Part shown: positions 15,547 through 24,119 of the stretch, in pieces
Layout: every line of letters begins with the position of its first letter
How positions within the stretch are numbered: the first letter of the stretch is position 1
Source: Pseudomonadota bacterium
GTDB lineage: Bacteria > Desulfobacterota > Binatia > UBA9968
DNA length: 64,000 nucleotides
Direction: 5' to 3'
NCBI GenBank assembly: GCA_021324155.1
Contig: JAJPJQ010000051.1
Span: 1 to 64,000, forward strand
Notes under the pieces: model-generated
What the model was told of the DNA's origin: nothing
Databases searched by the model: none
Seen by the model: the letters and a program-made list of their open reading frames with translations, nothing else
Translations under genes and position numbers: made by a program

Positions 15547-17091
15547 TCAATACCCCACGGCGTAGCCGTCGCGGCGCGGATCGGCGGCGCCCATGAAGAC
15601 GCCGTTTTCCTGCCGGGCGACCGCTTCGACGCCGCCGAAGGCGAACTCCCAGCGGCCGCGCATTTTCACTTCGTAGCCCGCCGCCGCAAGATGCGCGCCG
15701 AGGTCGGCGGGAAAGCGGCTCTCCAGCTCGACGCGGCCGGCCGACTCGCTCTGCCAGCGCGGCGCCTCGATCGCCTGCTGAAGATTCATGCCCGAGTCGA
15801 AAATATGCGCGAGGGTCTGGGCGAGAAACTGCGTCTGCCCGAGGCCGCCCGGAGTGCCGATCGCGAGCGCCGGCTTTCCGTCTTTGAGAACGAGCGCAGG
15901 GCTCAGCGTATGCGCCGGAAGCTTTCCCGGCGCGAGCTCGTTCGCATGTCCGGGCACGAGATTGAATCCGGGCGTACGGTTGTTCAGCACGATTCCCGTG
16001 CCGTCGACGACTACGCCGCAGCCGAAGCTCATGTGCACGCTCTGGATGAGCGAGGCCCAGTTGCCGAAGCGATCGGCGGCGGCGATGTAGGTCGTGTCTT
16101 TCCCCGCGCGCGCGGGCATCGGCTGTGAATTCGCCTGCGGCGCACTGGGAAATCTTTTCAGGAAATCGTCCAGCTCTGCGCGCTCTCCCGGCTCCGCAAT
16201 CCAACGCTCGCCTTCGCGCCATGCCGTCTCGTGCGCCGCGATTTGCGCAGCGATCGCCTCGGCGCTCACGGCGTCCGCCGGACGTCGATCCAATATTTTG
16301 AGTTGCAGCAACAGCAAAAGAGCGTAGGAGTTGGGCGGCGGCACGCAGACCTCGTAACCGCGGTATTCGGCCGCGAGCGGCTCTTTCCAAAGCGAGCGAT
16401 GCTCGACGAAATCGGCGAGCGTGAAATCGCCTCCCCTTCGCTTCGAATCCGCGACAATCATTTCGGCGATGCCGCCCCTATAGAACGCGTCGCGGCCGCC
16501 GCGGGCGATCGCGGCGAGCGTGCGCGCAAGATCCTTTTGCGCCAGCAGGTCGCCGATGTCCGGAATCTTGCCCTGCGGCAGGAATATTTTAGTCCACGCA
16601 GAATCACTAGCGAGGATTTTACGATTGGATTGAATCACGTTCCGCAGATGCGGAAAGACGGGGATGCCCTCCTCGGCGTACGCGATCGCGGGTGCGAGCA
16701 GATCGCCGAGCTTCCGGCTCGCGAGCCGCGCCGCCGCTTCGCTCCACGCATCGACCAGCCCGGGCGTGCAGGCGGCGAGGATGCCGCGCTCTGGTATTTC
16801 GTCCGTATAGCGCTCCCGCCGCAGCAGCTTGGGCGAGCGCCCGCTGCCGTTGAGGGCGAGGACCTTCTTTTCTTTCGCCGAATAAAAGATTCCGAAGGCG
16901 TCGCCGCCGACGCCGCCGTGATACGATTTGACCACGGACAAAACGCCCGAGGCGCACAGCGCCGCGTCGAAGGCGTTGCCGCCGGCTTTCAGGACGTCGA
17001 GCGCCGCGCCGGATGCCAGCGGGTGCCCGGTCGAGACCATGCCCCCGGCGCCCATAACGACCGGCCGGTGAAATTGCGCGTCCGTCGCCAT
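15547..17091 (-). CDS. Gamma-glutamyltransferase-family Ntn hydrolase
   Basis: A 514-residue YwrD-like member of the gamma-glutamyltranspeptidase family, made as a proenzyme that self-cleaves into two subunits. The nucleophile is the Thr in GKDTTYIAAADRFGN (about T333). The family glycine-rich element GTPGGLGQTQF is present. No clear signal peptide is seen at the N-terminus, so the enzyme may be cytosolic. It is 3 bp downstream of an SDR gene and part of a minus-strand run with two SDRs and a VOC protein. The donor substrate is unknown. Confidence 0.9.
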   Translation of the reverse strand: MATDAQFHRPVVMGAGGMVSTGHPLASGAALDVLKAGGNAFDAALCASGVLSVVKSYHGGVGGDAFGIFYSAKEKKVLALNGSGRSPKLLRRERYTDEIPERGILAACTPGLVDAWSEAAARLASRKLGDLLAPAIAYAEEGIPVFPHLRNVIQSNRKILASDSAWTKIFLPQGKIPDIGDLLAQKDLARTLAAIARGGRDAFYRGGIAEMIVADSKRRGGDFTLADFVEHRSLWKEPLAAEYRGYEVCVPPPNSYALLLLLQLKILDRRPADAVSAEAIAAQIAAHETAWREGERWIAEPGERAELDDFLKRFPSAPQANSQPMPARAGKDTTYIAAADRFGNWASLIQSVHMSFGCGVVVDGTGIVLNNRTPGFNLVPGHANELAPGKLPAHTLSPALVLKDGKPALAIGTPGGLGQTQFLAQTLAHIFDSGMNLQQAIEAPRWQSESAGRVELESRFPADLGAHLAAAGYEVKMRGRWEFAFGGVEAVARQENGVFMGAADPRRDGYAVGY

Positions 17092-17094
17092 GGA

Positions 17095-17838
17095 TTAAGG
17101 CATGACCATGCCGCCGTTGACGTGCAGCGTCTGGCCGCTCATGAACGCCGCGTTCGCGCTCGCGAGAAACGCGACACCTTCGGCGATATCGGCGGGCTCG
17201 GCGGCGCGACCCATCGCGATCGCCGCGCCCTGCGCGGCCCAGCTTTCGGCGGAATAATTTTTCCTGACGCGCTCGGTTCCCGTCAGTCCCGGCGCGACGG
17301 CGTGCACGCGGACGCCGAACGGCGCGGCTTCGCGCGCGAGCGATTTCGTGAACGCGATCACCGCGCTCTTCGTGGCGGCGTACGCCGTCCGGGTCGCGCT
17401 GCCGGTCACGGCGAAGTTCGAGGCTGTGTTGACGATAACGCCGCGGCGGCGCCGCTTCATCGCCGGCAGCGCCGCCTGACAGCAATAAAACGTCGCCGTG
17501 AGATTCACGTCGACGACGCGCAGCCACTCGGCGAGCGGAAATTCCTGGATCGGATGCGCGTGCAGCGTGCCGCCCGCGAGATTCACCAACAGGTCGATGT
17601 GTTTATAGCGCGCGCGGATTTCAGCGAACGCCGCGGCCACCGCGGCCTTGTCCGTCAACTCCAGGCGCAGGAACTCTCCGGCGCCGCCGAGCGCATCGAC
17701 CGCAGCGCGCCCGGCGTTTTCATTGACGTCGAGAATGACGGAAAAAAATCCCGCGCGCGCGAGCCGGGCGATCACGGCCCGGCCGATGCCGCCCGCGCCG
17801 CCGTTTACGACGGCGATCTTAGGACCGTGCGAAACCAT
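17095..17838 (-). CDS. Short-chain dehydrogenase/reductase
   Basis: A 247-residue classical SDR oxidoreductase. The NAD(P) motif is GGAGGIG near the N-terminus, the structural motif is NLAGG, and the catalytic set is Ser in NTASNFA and Tyr-x3-Lys in YAATK. The start at ATG 17838 fits homology; the frame opens at 17916. It overlaps the 3' end of the next SDR gene by 20 bp, which indicates coupled translation. It probably acts on an alcohol or ketone intermediate of the neighbouring pathway. Confidence 0.92.
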   Translation of the reverse strand: MVSHGPKIAVVNGGAGGIGRAVIARLARAGFFSVILDVNENAGRAAVDALGGAGEFLRLELTDKAAVAAAFAEIRARYKHIDLLVNLAGGTLHAHPIQEFPLAEWLRVVDVNLTATFYCCQAALPAMKRRRRGVIVNTASNFAVTGSATRTAYAATKSAVIAFTKSLAREAAPFGVRVHAVAPGLTGTERVRKNYSAESWAAQGAAIAMGRAAEPADIAEGVAFLASANAAFMSGQTLHVNGGMVMP

Positions 17839-18511
17839 ACACTGCTTTATGGTCGACGAAGAGCGTCTGACCCGTGACATATGCCGCCTCGTCGCCGGCG
17901 AGAAACAAAGCCGCACCGGCGAACGCCGCCGGCGGAAACTTCTTGCGCGACGCGGCGTACGGGTCGGGCGAGATGGTATTCACGGTAACGTTATGAGACG
18001 CCAGCTCCAGCGCCAGCGATTTGGAGAAGCCGAGCATGCCGCCCGCCGCGGCGGCGTAATGCGCGCTGTTCTTCGCGCCGGTAAATGCTTCGGCCGCGGT
18101 TAAATTGATGATTCTTCCGCCGCGGCGCTCCAGCATCGTGGGCACGACCGCTTTGGAGCAGAGAAAAGCGGAGACGAGATTGGCGCGCATCGCGCGCCGC
18201 CAGGCCGCTTCGGTTATTTTCTCTAGCGGCGCCGACTGCACCGAGGCGGCGGTGTTGACGAGAATATCGATGCGGCCGAATTCGCCGAGGCAGCGCCGGA
18301 CAAGAGCGGCGACAGAATTTTCGTCGGTTACGTCTGCGGCGACGGTCCGGAAGCTTCCGCTGTGCTTTTTCCCGCCGCCGACGGCGATGACCTTCGCGCC
18401 GGCGTTTGCCAGCGCCTGGGCGACGGCGCGCCCGGCGCCGTTCGCCGCTCCGGTAACGAGCGCGATGCGACTTGCGAGCTGCGCGGAATCCGCGACTGTT
18501 ACACCGGCCAT
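17819..18511 (-). CDS. SDR-family protein lacking the catalytic lysine
   Basis: A 230-residue SDR-fold protein. The nucleotide-binding segment (LVTGAANGAGRAVAQAL) and the structural motif (LVNTAAS) are normal. The active-site Tyr-x3-Lys is changed to Y-A-A-A-A (in AHYAAAAGGML), so the Lys is missing, and the usual catalytic Ser is replaced in NLTAAEAF. It overlaps the intact SDR downstream by 20 bp and the VOC gene upstream by 13 bp. It may serve as a non-catalytic partner of the intact SDR, or it may use a different chemistry. Confidence 0.88.
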   Translation of the reverse strand: MAGVTVADSAQLASRIALVTGAANGAGRAVAQALANAGAKVIAVGGGKKHSGSFRTVAADVTDENSVAALVRRCLGEFGRIDILVNTAASVQSAPLEKITEAAWRRAMRANLVSAFLCSKAVVPTMLERRGGRIINLTAAEAFTGAKNSAHYAAAAGGMLGFSKSLALELASHNVTVNTISPDPYAASRKKFPPAAFAGAALFLAGDEAAYVTGQTLFVDHKAVYGFARS

Positions 18512-18846
18512 CCGTGCTGGGACAGATCGATCAGGTTGCCGTCGGGGTCGGCGACACGGTACTCGGCCTCGCGATTCACGGGCCGCTTCTGGATATCGGT
18601 TTTCGCGCCCAGCTCTTTGCACACGGGCCGCAACTCCTCGATATTCTCGACCTCGATACCGAAGTGATACAGGCCTTCTTTGTAGTTGCCGCGCTTTTCA
18701 ATGATCGCGACATTGAGATAACCGTCGGACAAATAGATCGCCGGACCGACGCCGTCCACCACCTTCATGCCGAAGGCGGTGGTGTAAAACTTCACCAGAC
18801 GCTCGCGGTTGTCGGTGACGATCGCGAGATGACGAATGCGTGCCAT
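18499..18846 (-). CDS. Single-domain VOC-family protein
   Basis: A 115-residue VOC protein that would work as a dimer. The His strands are RIRHLAIVTDNRERL and LYHFGIEVENIEEL, and the C-terminus RVADPDGNLIDLSQHG carries Asp at the last metal-ligand position. AAAGGAGG precedes the ATG. It starts a tight minus-strand operon with the two SDR genes and the gamma-glutamyltransferase. Its first strand is very like that of the two-domain VOC protein at 11720-12553. Confidence 0.88.
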   Translation of the reverse strand: MARIRHLAIVTDNRERLVKFYTTAFGMKVVDGVGPAIYLSDGYLNVAIIEKRGNYKEGLYHFGIEVENIEELRPVCKELGAKTDIQKRPVNREAEYRVADPDGNLIDLSQHGWPV

Positions 18847-18874
18847 AGTAGCCTCCTTTAAAAGTTTCTCTGTG

Positions 18875-19846
18875 TCAGCGGTATAGACGGTCGATGAAAC
18901 CTTCGTCGACCAGCCGGCGCACCGGGCCGAACTGGAGATGGCGCTTGATATCGATGCCCGACAGTTTCGGCGCGACCCGATAGCTGATATCGAGCGTGTT
19001 CTTGATCGCCGCGTCCGAAGGGATCGGCACGCGGTCTAGGCCCTCTTTGTAGCCCTCGTAAGCGCTCTGGATCACGCGCATATCCGCGGTCCGCATATAC
19101 TTCTTCAACACCGCGATCGATTTTTCCCGGTCTTTGACGATCACCGCGATCGCGCGCACGTAGGCGCGCACGACGTTCTGGACGAGCTGCGGATTTTCCT
19201 CGGTGAGCTTGCGCGGCGCCCACAGCGCGTCGATGATCAGGGGAATCGGCTCCAGCTTGAGGATCCTCAGACCTTTTTCCTCCGCCGCCGGTATCACCGT
19301 CTGAGAGATCGGCGCGGCGTGCACCTTGCCCGTACCGAGCGCCGCCAGGCGCGCCACCGTTCCGCCGACGGCCAGATACGTCACGTCCTTGTCCGGATCG
19401 AGTCCCATGTTCTTGATCGCCATACGCGCGATCTCGCCCGCGCGGCCGCCGATCTGCGACGTCGCGATGATTTTTCCCTTCAGGTCTTCGGCGCGGCGAA
19501 TGTCTTTCGAGACGGCGAAAACGTACGGCAGCACGTTCTTCGCCGAAGCGAGCAGGACGATGTCGGCGCCGCCGGCGATCGCGCTGAGCGCCGAGACCGC
19601 GTCGCCCGCCATGAACTGCGTCGTGCCTGCAAGCAGGCTCTGGATCGAGAGCCGCCCGCCCTCCATGTAGACCAACCGCGCGTCTATGCCGGATTCCTTG
19701 AACAGGCCCGCCTCGCGCGCGACCCAAAGGGGCGCCGACTCGCCGGTGAGCCCGGGATACGAGATGTGGATCTCTTGCGCGGCGGTTGTCCCGGCAATGA
19801 GCCCGAGAACTGCAGCGCAAATTAAGACGGCGAGCTTCTTTCGCAT
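18875..19846 (-). CDS. NMT1/THI5-type ABC transporter substrate-binding protein
   Basis: A 323-residue periplasmic binding protein with a signal peptide (MRKKLAVLICAAVLGLIAG, cleavage near TAA-QE). The fold starts ISYPGLTGESAPLWVAREAGLF. It is a paralogue of the protein at 12558-13541 (for example, the shared ...PLWVAREAGLFKESGI pattern). ATG 19846 is preferred for the signal peptide; the frame is open to 20401. It follows an arylmalonate-decarboxylase-like gene by 8 bp and has no permease beside it. Confidence 0.9.
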   Translation of the reverse strand: MRKKLAVLICAAVLGLIAGTTAAQEIHISYPGLTGESAPLWVAREAGLFKESGIDARLVYMEGGRLSIQSLLAGTTQFMAGDAVSALSAIAGGADIVLLASAKNVLPYVFAVSKDIRRAEDLKGKIIATSQIGGRAGEIARMAIKNMGLDPDKDVTYLAVGGTVARLAALGTGKVHAAPISQTVIPAAEEKGLRILKLEPIPLIIDALWAPRKLTEENPQLVQNVVRAYVRAIAVIVKDREKSIAVLKKYMRTADMRVIQSAYEGYKEGLDRVPIPSDAAIKNTLDISYRVAPKLSGIDIKRHLQFGPVRRLVDEGFIDRLYR

Positions 19847-19854
19847 AAATTCCT

Positions 19855-20571
19855 TTAAGCTGCGGCCAGGAGCTTGCCGAAGCCGCGGATCGGCTCGTTG
19901 ATGCCGAGTTTCCTGAACGCCTGCCACAGCTCGGATGTCAGATGGCCGACGGCGGGAATGCCGAGGTCGGTCTCGATCGCGTCGAGCACGTCGAGCGCCG
20001 GGAACTGCGGGCACGGCAGGTAGAGGCCGTCGAGCTGCGGCGCGCGGCGCACCGCCTCGCGCGCGGCGGCGTACACCTGAGCTTCGGAGACATCGCCGAT
20101 GCGGGTGAAATCGGCGCCGAGGCCGATGACCGCCGCGACCTCGAAGCCATTCGCAGTGAGAAAGGAAGCGACCTTCGCGTTTAGCTCGTCGGGATAGGGA
20201 TTGATGAGTCCGACGCGGCGGACCGACATCGCCTTCAGCGCCGCCATTCCCGCCGCGATACTGGTCGTGGCGGGCACGCGCGCGACCCGCTCGATGCGCT
20301 CGATCACTTCGCGCTCGTAGCCCGCGCCGCGGCTCGCCACGAGCGGCACGCCGGCGTGGATGATGAAATCGCATTTTCGCCGCCCGAGCTCCTGCGCGCA
20401 TTCATCGATGCGCTCAAGCCCGCTGCGGTAGGCGTCGTCGCTCCAGCCGTCGATCATGCAGGTGACGCCGATCATGCCGACGCCGGGCGGCACGACGCGG
20501 TAAAAATCGTACGCGATCATCTCGAAGACCGACGGACAGAGATAGCCGATGCGCGCGCGCCAGCCGAACAT
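19855..20571 (-). CDS. Arylmalonate decarboxylase / maleate isomerase-like protein (Asp/Glu racemase superfamily)
   Basis: A 238-residue protein of the Asp/Glu racemase fold. Only the second of the two active-site cysteines is present, Cys187 in YLPCPQF. The first position is Gly74 (IIHAGVP). This single-Cys pattern (Gly near 74, Cys near 188) is that of arylmalonate decarboxylase rather than of racemases or maleate isomerase, which use two Cys. The gene is the start of a pair with the binding protein at 18875. A near-identical-length paralogue lies at 20842-21558. The substrate is presumably a malonate or maleate derivative. Confidence 0.85.
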   Translation of the reverse strand: MFGWRARIGYLCPSVFEMIAYDFYRVVPPGVGMIGVTCMIDGWSDDAYRSGLERIDECAQELGRRKCDFIIHAGVPLVASRGAGYEREVIERIERVARVPATTSIAAGMAALKAMSVRRVGLINPYPDELNAKVASFLTANGFEVAAVIGLGADFTRIGDVSEAQVYAAAREAVRRAPQLDGLYLPCPQFPALDVLDAIETDLGIPAVGHLTSELWQAFRKLGINEPIRGFGKLLAAA

Positions 20572-20588
20572 AGCTCGATCCGCGCCGT

Positions 20589-20831
20589 CTATTCCTGCTC
20601 GAGCGCGTTTTCCGGATGCCGCTGCTCGATTTCGGCGATGAGCTTCTGCAATGGACCGTTGGGCTCGGTCGCATCGGCTTTGATGCCCGTATGGTGTGCG
20701 CCGAGAACGAAATCCACTTTGCCGTCGCGGTCGACGATCTCGACAAAGTAGTTGGTGCCGAACAGTATTTGGACCCGGCGGTAGCCGGATTCGCGATTGC
20801 CTTCGACGACGACTGATCTGATCTTGGCCAT
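20589..20831 (-). CDS. Conserved-looking small hypothetical protein
   Basis: An 80-residue protein not recognised. It begins with a basic strand pattern (MAKIRSVVVEGNRESGYRRVQILFG), then alternating hydrophobic strands, and ends in an acidic helix (LIAEIEQRHPENALEQE). AAAGGA lies before the ATG. It sits between two arylmalonate-decarboxylase-like genes with gaps of 10-17 bp, so it is probably co-transcribed. It could be a small accessory subunit or ligand-binding protein of that pathway. No catalytic residues are evident. Confidence 0.65.
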   Translation of the reverse strand: MAKIRSVVVEGNRESGYRRVQILFGTNYFVEIVDRDGKVDFVLGAHHTGIKADATEPNGPLQKLIAEIEQRHPENALEQE

Positions 20832-20841
20832 GGAATTCCTT

Positions 20842-21558
20842 TCAGAGCATCCGCATCAAGCGGCCGTAGCCGTCGATTTTCTCTTTCAAGCTGATCGCCT
20901 TGAACGCGACGTAGAGCTGCGAGGTGATGTTGGTGACGACCGGCAGGCCGAAGTCGGTCTCGATCGCCTCGACGACGTCGACGACGGGAAAATTCGCGCA
21001 CGGGATGAAGACGGCCTCGGCGTTCGGCGCCATGCCCACGGCGCGCTTGGCCGCGCGATAGATGTCCCCGACCGAGGCGCCGCTCGAGTCGGTAAACGAA
21101 GTTCCGAGGCTTTCGAGCGATGCGACTTCGAACCCCCAGGCTTTGAGATAGTCCGTCATCTTCGCGTTGAGATCGGGCGGATACGGATCGACGACCGCCA
21201 GGCGCGTCGCCTGCAAAGCCCGAAAAGCATCCATCGCGGCGACGATGCTGGTGGTGCACGGAACGCGGGTGATCTCTTGGAGGCGGGCGAGGAACTTCGT
21301 CTCGAAGCCCTTTCCCTGGCTCAACACCAACGGCGCGCCGCCGTGGATGATGAAATCGCACGCGCGGCGTCCGAGCTCCTTGGCGCAGGTCTCGACCTGC
21401 GACAGCGCCTGCCGATAGGCGTCTTCTTTCCAGCCCTCGACCATGCAGGCGACGGCGATCAGACCGACGCCGTCGGGGACGATGCGGTAGAAATCGTAGG
21501 CGTTGAGCTCGATGACGGAAGGCGAGATGTAGCCGATTCTAGCGCGGTAACCGAACAT
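20842..21558 (-). CDS. Arylmalonate decarboxylase / maleate isomerase-like paralogue
   Basis: A 238-residue paralogue of the protein at 19855-20571, of the same length and motif spacing: Gly74 in IIHGGAP and Cys187 in FIPCANF. The N-terminal Cys12 of the first copy is Ser here (YISPSVIE), and the Cys in the first strand pair is shifted (AVACMVEGW). It heads the operon that runs to the binding protein at 18875. Two copies suggest two enantiomers, two substrates, or a heterodimer. Confidence 0.85.
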   Translation of the reverse strand: MFGYRARIGYISPSVIELNAYDFYRIVPDGVGLIAVACMVEGWKEDAYRQALSQVETCAKELGRRACDFIIHGGAPLVLSQGKGFETKFLARLQEITRVPCTTSIVAAMDAFRALQATRLAVVDPYPPDLNAKMTDYLKAWGFEVASLESLGTSFTDSSGASVGDIYRAAKRAVGMAPNAEAVFIPCANFPVVDVVEAIETDFGLPVVTNITSQLYVAFKAISLKEKIDGYGRLMRML

Positions 21559-21662
21559 AGGCGAAAACTCCGGCGCAATTTTTCCATTCCTTCATGGCAC
21601 CATCCGCCGCGCAGTGTCAAGCCGCGCGGCGCCACGCGCGCGATCTGTGAACGCGGCTAGCG

Positions 21663-22670
21663 TTACTGCAGAAAGAGCTTCTGGTACTCCTTCTTTTTTT
21701 CCGCGAATCCGGCTTCGTCGAGGTGGTCCATCTCGACGAATTTGATTTTTTCGGCGTCGGGAATCGGCGGGTGAACGCCCTTGCGCGTGACGAACTCGGC
21801 GTTGTCGGCCAGGATTTTCATGTTCTGGTTGTCGAGAAAGAAGTCCATGAACGCCTTGCCGGCGTTCGGATGCGGCGGCTGCGCCGCGAGCATGATGAAG
21901 CTGCCCTCTCCCGACATCTTTTCGGCGCGCATGTAATCCACCGGCGCGCCCTTCTGGCCGAACAAGTAGCTGAACTTGACGTAAGAGACGCCGAGCGCCG
22001 CCTCACCCGCCGCGATGCGCTCCGCGGCCGGCAGGAGCGACTCGACGAGCAGCGGCTTGGCTGCCGCGAGATCGCGAATGAATTTTTCGGCCTTTTCCTT
22101 GCCCATCAGCTTCGGCAGGCTCGCGACCCACTGCGTCGTCGTCGTATGCTGGGTGGGATCCGGCATGACGATCTTGCCGCGGAACTGCGGCTTCAGCAGG
22201 TCTTCGATTGTTTTCGGCGTGTCCTCGGGTTTGATGACGCTCTTATTGTAGAGAATACCGATGATCGTGTCGCGATAGCGCGGGCCGAGCTCGGGATCGA
22301 TGGATTCTTTCGTGAATTCCTTGAACATCGGCGAATTGTAGCGGGTGACGATTTTTTCTCTGAACAGATAGCGCATCTCCGCGTTGTGGACGAGAATCAC
22401 ATCGACCAGCGCTTTCTTGGCGCGATACTCGCTGGAGGCGCGCTCGACGACCTTGGTCGTCGACGAACGCCAATAATCCATCGCCAGACCGGTCTTTTTC
22501 TCGAACGCCTTTCTCACCGCGTCCGCCGTATCGGCTTCGAGCGAGCCGTAAACCACGACGCGGCCGCCCTCTTTCTTCGCCGCTTCGACGAGTTTCGCGT
22601 CCTGAGCGAGCGCCGAAACGGCTCCGAGTAGCGCAACGCACAGGCCGACAACAACGTAAACCGTCTTCAT
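21663..22670 (-). CDS. Extracellular solute-binding protein, family 1 (Fe3+/spermidine type)
   Basis: A 335-residue periplasmic binding protein. The signal peptide MKTVYVVVGLCVALLGAVSA ends near ALA-QD. The mature part starts AKKEGGRVVVYGSLEADTADAV, the pattern of iron- or polyamine-type binding proteins. GGAGGG lies before the ATG. It stands alone, with no ATPase or permease gene adjacent. It is the third orphan binding protein in about 10 kb and belongs to a different family from the two NMT1-like ones. Confidence 0.9.
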   Translation of the reverse strand: MKTVYVVVGLCVALLGAVSALAQDAKLVEAAKKEGGRVVVYGSLEADTADAVRKAFEKKTGLAMDYWRSSTTKVVERASSEYRAKKALVDVILVHNAEMRYLFREKIVTRYNSPMFKEFTKESIDPELGPRYRDTIIGILYNKSVIKPEDTPKTIEDLLKPQFRGKIVMPDPTQHTTTTQWVASLPKLMGKEKAEKFIRDLAAAKPLLVESLLPAAERIAAGEAALGVSYVKFSYLFGQKGAPVDYMRAEKMSGEGSFIMLAAQPPHPNAGKAFMDFFLDNQNMKILADNAEFVTRKGVHPPIPDAEKIKFVEMDHLDEAGFAEKKKEYQKLFLQ

Positions 22671-22904
22671 GATGCCCTCCGATCGGCGGCACCGCCGCGA
22701 CGGCGATCTTCCCCCCGCATGATGGCTTTGTCAATGATAAACCGCGAGTCGGTTAACTCGGCTCAATGATATCCGGCGGCGCATTTCCGTGTTCCTCCTG
22801 ATTCGGCGCATGGAATAAAAGTCGATACGTAACGAATAGAAGCTCAATGATTGTATTCATCGCGGCAACTTACGTTGAACGCGATTGAGCAAGGAGGAAA
22901 CATC

Positions 22905-23480
22905 ATGCCGGCCAAGTCCAATGTAACGACCGATCACGAGGAAATTCGTGCATGGGTCGAGGAGCGCGGCGGACGGCCCGCCGCTGTCAAGCGGACGCGC
23001 GGCGGACGCGGCAGAGGCGAAAAAACCGGAATCTTGCGCATCGACTTCCCGGGCTACAGCGGCGAGCAGTCGCTCGAGCCGATCTCGTGGGATGAATTTT
23101 TCGAGAAATTCGACGACGCCGAGCTCGCGTTTTTGTGCCAAGATACGACTGCAAGCGGAGAGCAAAGCAACTTCAACAAACTCGTCAAGCGTGACACGGC
23201 CGAGACAAAAAGCCGCGGAAGAAGGGGCGGAGGGGCTGGAAAGCGCCGCGGAGCGACAGCCCGCCGCGGTCGGCGTGCCGCCACGTCACGCGCGCGCAAT
23301 CGGACGTCGCGCGGGCGGAGAGGCACATCGGCCGGGCGCAGTCGTCGGCGCAAGCGCGGCGCGGCGGGAACAACCGCACGCGGACGGAGAAGTCGCAGGC
23401 GGCCGACAGGCACGATGCAGAAAAGAACTCGCCGCCGCAGAGCGAGACGGTCGCTAACCGCCCGACGGCGGTCGATGTAA
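22905..23480 (+). CDS. Small acidic-domain protein with long Arg-rich tail
   Basis: A 191-residue protein. Residues 1-95 form a domain seen in many uncultured bacteria (patterns TTDHEEIRAWVEERGG, LRIDFPGYSGEQ, ISWDEFFEKFDD), often mislabelled as a branching enzyme. Its function is unknown. The last 90 residues are extremely basic: 36 of 90 are Arg, the rest mostly Gly, Ala, Ser and Thr, like a histone H1 or protamine-type tail that would bind nucleic acid. The start at ATG 22905 has AAGGAGG before it. A frameshift near 23200 could also give such an Arg/Gly-rich tail, but no better frame was found. Confidence 0.8.
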   Translation: MPAKSNVTTDHEEIRAWVEERGGRPAAVKRTRGGRGRGEKTGILRIDFPGYSGEQSLEPISWDEFFEKFDDAELAFLCQDTTASGEQSNFNKLVKRDTAETKSRGRRGGGAGKRRGATARRGRRAATSRARNRTSRGRRGTSAGRSRRRKRGAAGTTARGRRSRRRPTGTMQKRTRRRRARRSLTARRRSM

Positions 23481-23535
23481 CCGTCCGGGAACAAGGCGTT
23501 TCGCGCACGGCGAAAAAGATCGCCGTGCGCCGGCG

Positions 23536-23958
23536 TCAGCGGCGCGCGAACAAGGGGTGAACGCGGGACGACGTCGTACCGCCGCTGCCGTACGGACGGG
23601 TGATGACCTCCAGAAGATGGCCGTTCGGATCGTCGAAGTAGACTCCACGCCCGCCGTCCCAGGTGTTGATCTGCTCGGGCTCGCGGCGGCCGGGGTCGGC
23701 CCAATACGTCAGGCGGCGCTCACGAATGCGCGCAAAGATCGCGTCGAATTCGTTCTCGTCCACCAGGAAGGCGTAGTGCTGCGATTTGATCTCGCCGTGC
23801 GCGTCGACATAGTCGAGCGAGGTGTCCTCGCTCACCCGCATCACGGCAAACGGTCCGACCAGCGATGGCGCCGGCAGGCCTAGGATCTCGCTCAAGAACT
23901 TAGCCGCGCTTTCCTTGTCGCGCGCGGCGACGATCGTGTGGTTGAGCCGAATAGCCAT
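23536..23958 (-). CDS. VOC-family protein
   Basis: A 140-residue VOC protein. It begins AIRLNHTIVAARDKESAAKFLSEILG, has a middle strand KSQHYAFLVDENEFD, and ends YFDDPNGHLLEVITRPY, giving His and Glu metal-ligand candidates. ATG 23958 is preferred over 23964 because AAGGA lies 8 nt before it. It diverges from the split ThDP decarboxylase genes by about 160 bp. The substrate is unknown. Confidence 0.88.
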   Translation of the reverse strand: MAIRLNHTIVAARDKESAAKFLSEILGLPAPSLVGPFAVMRVSEDTSLDYVDAHGEIKSQHYAFLVDENEFDAIFARIRERRLTYWADPGRREPEQINTWDGGRGVYFDDPNGHLLEVITRPYGSGGTTSSRVHPLFARR

Positions 23959-24078
23959 AGTCATGATCCTTTTTTATTTCCTTGTATGAGTTATATCACT
24001 TCAAATCCGCACAGCGAAGTTGCGCCGTGCGACATGCACACGGTCCACGCCGCGCAATACGCAAGACGCGTAGCCGCG

Positions 24079-24108
24079 GCTTGACAGTCTCGCGGACGCG
24101 ATGTTAAC
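24079..24108 (+). promoter_or_regulatory. Possible promoter of the split ThDP decarboxylase operon
   Basis: A perfect TTGACA (24079-24084) is followed 17-18 bp later by TTAACA/TAACAC. If used, transcription would start only about 5-10 nt before ATG 24120, which has no ribosome site, so the message may be nearly leaderless. Confidence 0.45.
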
Positions 24109-24119
24109 ACTGGCTGTTT

